From assembly GCA_001599595.1 (NCBI GenBank), contig BCHH01000008.1, forward strand, positions 2,295,712 through 2,359,711: a stretch of DNA of 64,000 nt. Direction: 5' to 3'. Of this stretch, positions 56,836 to 64,000 are shown piece after piece (position 1 is the first letter of the stretch; every line of letters begins with the position of its first letter). A program made the translations under genes and the position numbers. Source of the DNA: Beverwykella pulmonaria. Taxonomy: Eukaryota; Ascomycota; Dothideomycetes; Pleosporales; Melanommataceae. Under the pieces are notes generated by a model. It saw only the letters and a list, made by a program, of their open reading frames with translations. It made no database searches and was not told the origin of the DNA.

Positions 56836-57115
56836 GTCACGGTAACCACCGCGACACCGATCCTGAACGACGGTTCCGAACGACGGTCCCGAACGACGGT
56901 CCCGAACGACGGTCCCGAACGACGGTCCCGAACGACGGTCCTGAACGATGGTCCTGAACGACGGTCCCGAACGACGGTCCCGACAAGTACTGTACTCTGC
57001 AGCACAGTACTGTACACACCTGACATTGCGCACATCACTGTACTCTGACTCACAGTACACCGACGGCGACGACCGTCGGCATAGTACTGTTACTCACAGT
57101 ACTCTCCGAACGACG
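56836..57115. repeat. 13-bp minisatellite block, right copy
   Basis: About nine units of GAACGACGGTCCC (56868-56985) are flanked by GTCACGGTAACCACCGCGAC on one side and by a GTACTGT/ACTCACAGTAC-rich segment with the hairpin-like CGACGGCGACGACCGTCG on the other. It matches 1-245 in inverse orientation but has more units. Confidence 0.88.
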
Positions 57116-57730
57116 AGCTCGGCAACTGGCCGACCTAACCTGAAATGCCCAACCGAGCCCCATCCGGGCTCGGCCCGCGCACGAACCAGACCCCTGATGC
57201 ACGAACCATGCTAAGTATTTATTCAAACGCAAAGGACCTCTGGTCGAGCTCCTTACGCAACGTCTTGTATGATAATTTATCGCACCTGAGATTGTATCCG
57301 TAGCTCTCTGATATTTAATTAAGTCTTTATCCTCTGCTACTGATAGCCCCTCGTGACACAAGAAGTATATCACATCTATGCGAGAGCGCTGCTGGGCAGT
57401 TATCCAAGCAGGTGGATGGCACACAAAGTGGTGACAGCATCAGGGTAGGAATGTTGATTTGATGACCTTTTGTATGTAATTTACATAGAAAATTACACTT
57501 CTTGGCCATTCTACGCACGAGCCAGTTGCCACAGTGGTCCCCAACGCTACCGGTAATATCGTCACAAAATTTCTCGTTACAGAGTACTTCTCGGTACGTG
57601 GTGAGGGATATTGTTGATTTCGGCTAGTGTAAAACGACCCCACACCTACATAATCATCAAGGCCGGAAGTTGGGCGGGCGGGCCGACCTCAGCCCGCAGC
57701 CTTGCGGTCCCCACCAACAACAGACATCGT
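57116..57730. other. intergenic, downstream of the chitinase
   Basis: Ordinary-looking sequence in which I see no gene or repeat copy. It should include the chitinase 3' UTR. Confidence 0.5.
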
Positions 57731-59460
57731 CTACGTGCAAGTTCCAAAACCCTGCTGGCAGCCAGTCCCACAGTAAGCGGTATCGCTTCCACACCAGCCA
57801 GAGATACTGCAGCAGTTGCCAAACGCCGAGCCCTGGCACGTGAACCCGTTCGTGCCTCCACAACTAGCATCGGTGGAGACGACGTTCGTAGCGCCGGCTG
57901 GAGAGGCCGTCGAGGTCTTGCTGGAGCTAGCGATGCCGCAGTTACCAAAGCCGACCTGGCAGCCAACGCCGCAGTGTGCGTCTGAATTCCCGCACCAATT
58001 CGAAGAGCTACAGCAGTTTCCGAAGCTGGCTCCCAAGCATGTAAGCCCATTGGCTCCGCATTGTCCATCGGTAGTGATCTTGCTGGTGGTGGCTGTGGAA
58101 GTCGCCGCAGTCGAGGTCTTTGATGAGGTCAAGCTGATTGTGGGGGTCTTTGTTGAGGTCAAGACGACTGTTGTTGAGCTTTTTGACGAGGTCAAGGCGA
58201 CTGTTGTCGAGATTTTTGACGAGGTCGTAATGCGTGTTGAGGTCGTAATAGGCGTTGAGGTTGAAGCAGGCCGAGTGGAAGTAACGAGCGTGGTAGGTCG
58301 GGTGGTCGAACTTGAGACGGGGCAGACATCCGTCGTGAATTTTCCAATTAGGATATCCTTAATCCACGAAGAGTAGGGCCTACCACACCTTTTGTTGTTC
58401 ACAGACACGGTGTATTCCCAGAGCATGACGCCGCCAAACATATCGGGATGGAGGGCAGCGTACTTCTTGAGAAAGGTGTTTGCCTCAACGACACTCAGAG
58501 TGGCTGTGGGATCGTTTTCAGCTCCAGGGACGCCAGCGGGCATGCCCATGTACAACTTGACACTCTTGTTCTTAGAGTTGGTCTTCAACCAATTAACCCA
58601 CGCTGTAAATGTGAAGGTTGATAGTCCGTTAACTCCGGCTCGGGTGTTACATGCAGGAGTATTATAGAACTGCGTAAATATGAAGTCGAAAGCTACCTTG
58701 GTGATGGCATCCGCAAGATGGGCATCAGGAACAAGACATTGGGGCGCCGCAGAGATGTAATAGGTTCCAGTCACAGTCGCGTACAGGGTCCTCAGACGGG
58801 TCACGAGGACATTGTAATTACCCCACTGGTACTGCGAAAAAGGAGGGTTGTCCATCTTGCTCTCAATGTCGAGGTCGAAGCCATCCACGACAGCATCGCC
58901 AAAAGGTCGTGGTTTACCAGCGTCAACCCAGGCGGCGGTTTTAGGGCCAAACGCACCCCAAAGAAAGTCGGCGAAATACTCGGCAATTGCGATTTTCTGT
59001 AGATAGTAGTCGGTTGGTTTTCCACCTCCAAGTGAGAGAAAAACTTTCTTTCCATTGGCCTGGCAGGCCTTGATACCAGGTTCTATGCCCAGACACGTGC
59101 TCTTCAGCTGGCTCACTACTCCATCCGGCTGTGTGTATACGTCGGCCCAGCAGGCATTACCTGTACGTTGTTAGAGGAATTATAAGGGCTGAAAAGAAGA
59201 GTTGGGCAGTAAAGGCTGTACTAACCAAAGTCGGATCCAGGATATTCGCCTACCGCCTTCGGGAACTGGTTTATAAAGGCGAGATTAACAATGTCGATGC
59301 TAGGATCGTTGCAAACATCAAGAAGCGGGGCCTGGTTCGGTCCTTGTCCCCAATAAATGGCAACATTAGTGGATGAGGAAGCGTTGAAGGCTGCAAAAGC
59401 GCCCGAGGTAAGAAGCCCAACGGCAACGATTGCAGCGCGAGTGAAGGTGGTTGGAGACAT
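57731..59460 (-). CDS. secreted GH18 chitinase with two CBM18 modules
   Basis: Two exons (59460-59226, 59160-57731; 65-nt intron, phase 1) encode 554 aa. A signal peptide covers residues 1-23 (AAIVAVGLLTSGAFA end). The catalytic domain (about 28-320) is of the plant class III type: NVAIYWGQGPNQ, FLSLGGG, DGFDLDIE at 171-178 with the catalytic Glu at 178, and MLWEY near its end. A Ser/Thr-rich linker (about 325-440) has repeated TSSK/TSTK units and is likely O-glycosylated. Two Cys-rich hevein-like chitin-binding modules follow (442-487 and 508-554; CCSSSNWCG and CCSISGWCG). It hydrolyses chitin in the wall or medium. The start was chosen at MSPTTFT because it gives a clean signal peptide. Confidence 0.92.
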
Positions 59461-61171
59461 GGTAGCAATATTAGTCAATATTAAAATAGTGGGTGAACGA
59501 GTGAAGAAGCCGGTAAAGAGTGTGACGAGAACAAGTCTCCAAAGAGTGAACGCAAGCGAAGGCTTGCTATTAGGGTACAAACTCAAACTAAGGAAGTTCA
59601 GATGTAGTCGAAAGGGAGAAGAGGAGAACCACGGGAGAAGAAAACCTATGTGCTCTTTTGGCCCTCCCGCCCTGTCCCTGCATTAGGCGAGTTGTAGGGG
59701 GGGGCTATACGGGTTCATTAGGCAACAGTCCTCATGCATCTGAAATTGGCCGCGGTAACGTGAGCCAGTCTCCTTAGTAAACGTCTCTTTTCGTACCTGC
59801 CGCCGGGGGCCAAGCAGAGTCGCATGGTGAAGGTGATAGTGTAGGATCTCTTTCGCGCCAAGATTATTGCTGACCAGGGAACACGGTAATTAAGGCTCAT
59901 GACGTTCTGGGTCGGGATAGACTCTCTTTCGAGGTCAATTTGCCACGGTACGCGGGTTTTCATCCTCCTCGTATCCCATATATTGTTGTGTGATCAACGA
60001 GGTTACGGCGTTGGTGTTGACGCTGTGATGGGGTTCGTGGGACTTGGGAGCGCGTCGACGGCCCACTAGTCCTGGACGCGCTGGCATGTAGGAAATCTCT
60101 ATCTGCCTGATTTCGTTTGGTGCGGCACACAATAAATCGGAACGAACGCCATGCCTCTGCGATCTTTGTACAAAATTACAGTGGTACAGACTCTTGGCGC
60201 CAACGTTTCCTACGGGTCTTAGCAATCTGGCATTACCTTGGCAGGTTAGCCAGCCGAATCCTTCGCCGTCAGATGGGCCAGACCATCAGGGGTGGGGCAT
60301 TCCAGGGTCCCGGCGCATTTGCCCATCTCGAGACCACATCATTCACGAGGGCACCGCTCAGCAGTGTCCATATGCTTTAGTTGCCATGTTATGGCGAGGC
60401 GTGCGCGTATCCGTGGTCTCTGCAAGGCCGACTCGCAGCCGTTGAATGCGGGTAACGTAGTGATAAAAATCAATAGATATCGACCTTTCGGTAACTTCAA
60501 AAAGTTGGTGTTCAGTTGCTACTACACTGTCACGCATATATATGCTATTCTATACACAGTTCACCTATTCAGGTTCACTGCACCTTTTTGGTAGCTCATG
60601 GCCGAGTGGTATAGAGCTTGATCATGACAAAGAGGCTCAAATGGTAAGCATTGTATTCCTACAGGGTACCCTCCTGTGCGGGCGGACGCGAGTGGCGGTT
60701 ACAGCAGTGCTTTCGTCCTGTTATTTTTCTACGTACAGTATATTACACTTGATTACTACAACTCCATTTACCACTTGGTAGCAATGCAACGAGATACAGT
60801 CAGTCGAGCCATATCAAGCCTCTGAGCAGTGGCTGGAGGCTTCTAATCAAGCTCTGCTATGGTATGGATTTTCCCACGTTCCTTGTGGGCGAGCCGGCGA
60901 TTTGGTGTTTTAGGCATTGTGTTGATGAGTTGCTACGGCGGGCTTGGGATAAAAATACCTTGGTTGTATAGTGTTCTGCTGACAAATTTAGGTATAGTAT
61001 CCCGAATCTTCCATGAATGGGCATGCGCACTGATGTATTGCCACCCTCGCGTCCACCCGTTCAGGAGGGCACTTGTATCTAACGAAGGAACGCAGAGGCT
61101 GGCGAAACTTATGAGGTTCCGCCAAGGCTTCAAGCGAAGGATCCGAGGCGAGCCAAAGGATCCTCTAACCA
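59461..61171. other. intergenic, no gene seen
   Basis: The first bases are the chitinase promoter. Open frames at 60117-60380, 60292-60594 and 60859-61236 show no motif and overlap each other in conflicting frames. Confidence 0.45.
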
Positions 61172-62625
61172 GGCACGCGGCTCGCAAAATTCCCCGCACA
61201 CCGAAAATCGCGCATTACACCTCAATAAACCATTAACCACCACCACCTGTTTTTTTGAAGCTCTATTTAATTCAATAATACTATGGCTGATTGTGAAAAT
61301 CGACTTCCTCATGATACGCCAAAAAAAAGCGAAAGTCCGCGGCGCAATTGAGTATATGGAGGTCAGGAACATACCCCACTCAAAGGAGGATGTGTTTCGA
61401 TACTATGAAGTCTCCCATCGCCAGGAATGGGCCATGATCTCTGAGGGCTCTGTTGATAGGAGGCATTATAATTGCGAAGATATTGAAAAGGACCATTGAG
61501 GCAGGCCTCCAAAGATAGACGCTAAAGAGATTCGTGAGATGGATCGGATCATACAATTAGAAGGTTTCGAGGCCCGAGCGCTCACATGGCTACAACTAGG
61601 ATGGGAAGCTGGTATTGAGGGCGTACATGAGGATACTATTTGAAGAGCTATGGGATCAATGGACTATCACAAGTGTATTGCCTGCTGCAAGGGCTGGGTT
61701 AATAGGAAGACTGCAAATGATTGAAAAGCCTGGGCAGAAGCGCAACTTCAAATTAGGCCTGAGCCTGAGAAATGGCGTATTGTTTGGTTCTCTGATGAGT
61801 TTCACTTTGCCCTAGGACCTCAGGGGAGGATATATATCATACGGAGGCCTGGTGAGCGCTACTGCGGTGACTGCATTCAACATAAGAATAAGCCAACAGA
61901 AGAAGAGAAAGAGATAAACAAGATCCACGCAGGGCGGCCGTTGGTTACAACTTTAAATCGCCCCTTACCTTCTACTCAATTGCCTCCAACACTAATGGCA
62001 AGATAACCCAGAAGGACTACATCAACTAGATACTTGAGCCAGTTGTCAAACCTTAGTTGAATGGTCCGCGCTTTATCCTTGAGGAGGATGGAGACTCTAG
62101 GCATGGCCCTAGCAAGAGCAACATTGTTTGAACCTGGAAGAAGAACAATGGACTAGAGTCCTACTTTAACTGCCACTCATCTCCTGATTTATCACCTATT
62201 GAGAACTGCTGGCAGCCACCAAAGCAATATGTCAAGAAGTTCCCTCACCGGGATGAGCAGGACACCCAAGAACTAGCGCTTGAAGGCTGGGATAAAGCCT
62301 CTTAGGAGTTTATAAACACAAGAGTAGACTCTATGCCTCAGAGGCTCAAAGCTGTACTTGAACTGGATGGAGAATTGACTGGTTACTAAGCATGTAGGCC
62401 TTCGTCAATTGTACATAAAACCCTCAAAAACAAGGCCTTGGCATGGGTATCACAACACCAAAAATTCGACTTGTATAGAGCCTAGAGCCTTCTCTATGGC
62501 ATCAACTTTATTTGAGCTCAAAATTGTATAAAATGGTTGAATTTCGTGGTTTCTATGAGAAATTGTGTGTGGGTGAGGAAAGCCAAGCATTTTCGGTGTG
62601 CGGGGAATTTTGCGAGCCGCGTGCC
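61172..62625 (+). mobile_element. Tc1/mariner element with perfect 37-bp TIRs
   Basis: The terminal inverted repeats 61172-61208 (GGCACGCGGCTCGCAAAATT...) and 62589-62625 are perfect over 37 bp. They enclose 1,454 bp carrying a degraded DDE transposase. A clear TA duplication could not be placed directly at the TIR ends, so the true ends may extend slightly further. Confidence 0.85.
61283..62389 (+). pseudogene. Tc1/mariner transposase, frameshifts and stops
   Basis: Starting at ATG 61283 (MADCENRLPHDTPKK) the sequence reads, across at least two frame changes, VRGAIEYMEVRNIPHSKEDV, then WRIVWFSDEFHFALGPQG (first catalytic Asp), GERYCGDCIQ, FILEEDGDSRHGPSKSN (second Asp) and [13 protein letters not shown] (third acidic residue), ending GELTGY-stop at 62389. 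Several TAG/TGA/TAA codons replace Gln, Arg or Trp. All three acidic residues of the DDE triad are still visible, but the frame is dead. Confidence 0.82.
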
Positions 62626-62796
62626 AGGCACGAGGCACCATAGTTGTGTCAGCAAGACCTACTATTATAGGAAACCGAGCACAGCCAATATGCTGCGCTA
62701 ATCAAAAGAGGAAACCGAGCCAGCCAAACAATTCCCGCGCCAACCCTGCTCCTATGTTCTCTAAAGCGAGTTGATCGGAGAGTATACTGCGGGCCT

Positions 62797-62804
62797 TATA
62801 AATA
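62797..62804 (+). promoter_or_regulatory. TATA box of the dehydrogenase gene
   Basis: TATAAATA lies 80 bp before ATG 62884. The segment after it is C/T-rich (CACCTTCTTTCCCTTTCATC), as in fungal leaders, and ends CAACAATG. Confidence 0.6.
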
Positions 62805-62883
62805 CCAACCAGTGCTCCGATAGCAGACTCAAAATTCACCTTCTTTCCCTTTCATCTCAAACAATTCTCAATAACCAGCAACA

Positions 62884-63760
62884 ATGTCACAAGACAAGAA
62901 AGTCGTCTTCATCACGGGGGCTAACACGGGTCTTGGCCTTGAAATAGTCAAGGCGTTGTATAAAAGTACGCAACCATACGATATCATCGCTGGTAGTCGG
63001 CTTGTTAGCAATGGTGAAGCCGCCGTTGCAGCTGTGCAACACGAAATCCCATCTTCTTCTAGCAGCCTCAGCGTAGTCCAATTGGACCTTGCCTCGGATG
63101 AGTCCATCAAGAAAGCTGTCGAGAACATTGAATCAAAATTCGGCCGGCTAGATGTCTTGGTCAACAATGGCGGCGCAGGCTTTGACGGAGCTCTCAGAGA
63201 TAGCCAGCTGAGCATCCGGGAGGCGTGGAACAAGTCGTGGGATACTAACGTCGCCGGCACTCAAGTACTCACGAGTGAAGCAATTCCACTGCTACTCAAG
63301 TCAAAACAGCCACGACTGATCTTCATCACAAGCGGGACTTCTGCGTTAGCTTTTACCGAGAGATTTGATCACCCAGCGCTACAGCGCATCAACGCCTCAC
63401 CAGCACCAGGTTGGCCAAAGCCAAAGGAAATCAATCCTATCGAGTCATATCGGAGCGCAAAGACTGGACTCAACATGATGATGAGACAATGGCACCGGAT
63501 TCTACTCAATGATGGAGTAAAGGTCTGGGCTATATCTCCTGGATTTCTCGCAACTAATTTGGGCAACGTTGGGATTGAACAGATGAAAAAGGTAAGCAAA
63601 GAGGATAGCCTGTTGAAGAGTCAATTTTCTAACCAATAAATTTTAGATGGGAGCGCGAGATCCTTCAGAGGGCGGCAATTTTGTTAAAGGTGTCATTGAA
63701 GGGGAGCGAGACTCGGAAGTCGGAAAGGTGGTCGGCGCTACCGGTATCCAAGCTTGGTAG
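62884..63760 (+). CDS. short-chain dehydrogenase/reductase (SDR)
   Basis: Two exons (62884-63591, 63647-63760) encode 273 aa, the usual length for a classical SDR. The Rossmann nucleotide motif TGANTGLG is at residues 11-18, followed by LDLAS and NNGGAG (NNAG equivalent). The catalytic Ser is in ITSGTSA and the YxxxK pair is in YRSAKTG, then ISPGFLATNLG. These enzymes use NAD(P)H to reduce or oxidise carbonyl/hydroxyl groups of small molecules; the substrate is unknown. The 55-nt intron has GTAAGC, CTAAC and TTTAG; exon 2 (MGARDPSEGG to GIQAW) restores the family's C-terminus. It stands alone near a transposon with a well-formed promoter. Confidence 0.92.
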
Positions 63761-64000
63761 GACAGCTCAGCATTCTTGTTATAGCCTCTAGAACGTGAGA
63801 TCATATCAATACTTCCTACATTGAATCATATAATTCCTGAATTGGACGATCTCGTAATCTCACTATGCATACTGATTTTATTGAACAAACTGTAGCCTCT
63901 TACGCTGCTTGAGAGATATATGGAGAATAGACTCGAGAGATGGGAGATGAGGGATAAAAAAGTTGTCAGTAACTCGGGCGATAATATCATCTAACTTCCG
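63761..64000. other. 3' flank of the dehydrogenase gene
   Basis: The AT-rich sequence after the stop presumably holds the 3' UTR. Nothing else is recognised before the window end. Confidence 0.5.

Noticed and set aside
56808..57060. Overlapping open frames with repeated RDRRSGPSF-type peptides
   Set aside because: They are produced by the 13-bp minisatellite, which is open in several frames on both strands; no start, promoter or family supports a protein.
57611..58376. Plus-strand open frames across the chitinase tail
   Set aside because: They are antisense shadows of the chitinase linker and CBM18 modules.
60598..60660. tRNA-like start (GGCCGAGTGGTATAGAGC)
   Set aside because: It resembles the D-arm of Leu/Ser tRNAs, but there is no matching acceptor stem, T-loop (GGTTCRA) or B box downstream.

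Overview
This window looks like a chromosome segment from a filamentous ascomycete (Pezizomycotina, most likely a Dothideomycete). The evidence is: short GT-AG introns of about 45-65 nt with CTAAC/CTGAC-like branch sites; fungal-only gene families (Rpn4-type zinc-finger factor, fungal rhodopsin-domain membrane protein, HET domain, GH18 chitinase with CBM18 modules); and retroelements in which Gln, Arg and Trp codons have become TAA, TAG and TGA in place, the C-to-T pattern of repeat-induced point mutation (RIP).

Layout. 1-11,560 is repeat: a 13-bp minisatellite block, an LTR, and an old minus-strand LTR retroelement cut in two by a complete Ty3/Gypsy chromovirus (Gypsy-1, 2365-10059, target duplication TAGAA). 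11,561-18,915 is gene-poor with two decayed hypothetical genes. 18,916-21,225 is an Rpn4-like transcription factor. 21,226-31,269 holds only weak hypothetical genes and a broken HET-domain gene. 31,270-38,156 is a gene island: an anion:cation symporter-type MFS transporter, a rhodopsin-domain membrane protein and a salicylate-hydroxylase-type FAD monooxygenase. 38,116-57,115 is repeat again: two LTRs of one family facing each other, a Ty1/Copia element (40083-53301, target duplication CTCTG) carrying a second copy of the same chromovirus (Gypsy-2, 44158-51852, minus strand, target duplication GTCTC), a 474-bp inverted repeat enclosing the 3' half of an AAA+ ATPase gene, a Tad1-type LINE fragment, and the minisatellite again in the opposite orientation. 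57,731-59,460 is a secreted chitinase. 61,172-62,625 is a dead Tc1/mariner element with perfect 37-bp terminal repeats. 62,884-63,760 is a short-chain dehydrogenase.

Most notable observations: (1) Gypsy-1 and Gypsy-2 are both exactly 7,695 bp and colinear (position x in one matches 54217-x in the other at every landmark checked); in both, the outer part of each LTR is nearly free of C-to-T change while the inner part and interior are mutated. (2) A near-perfect 474-bp inverted repeat brackets the 3' half of an AAA+ ATPase gene and lies 9 bp from a perfect 52-bp hairpin. (3) The last 12 codons and the stop of the FAD monooxygenase lie inside an old LTR. (4) In the Rpn4-like gene, reading through the intron still supplies the last zinc-binding histidine. 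The transporter, membrane protein and monooxygenase may form a small aromatic-acid uptake and catabolism group; this is inference. No rRNA, tRNA or CRISPR was found.
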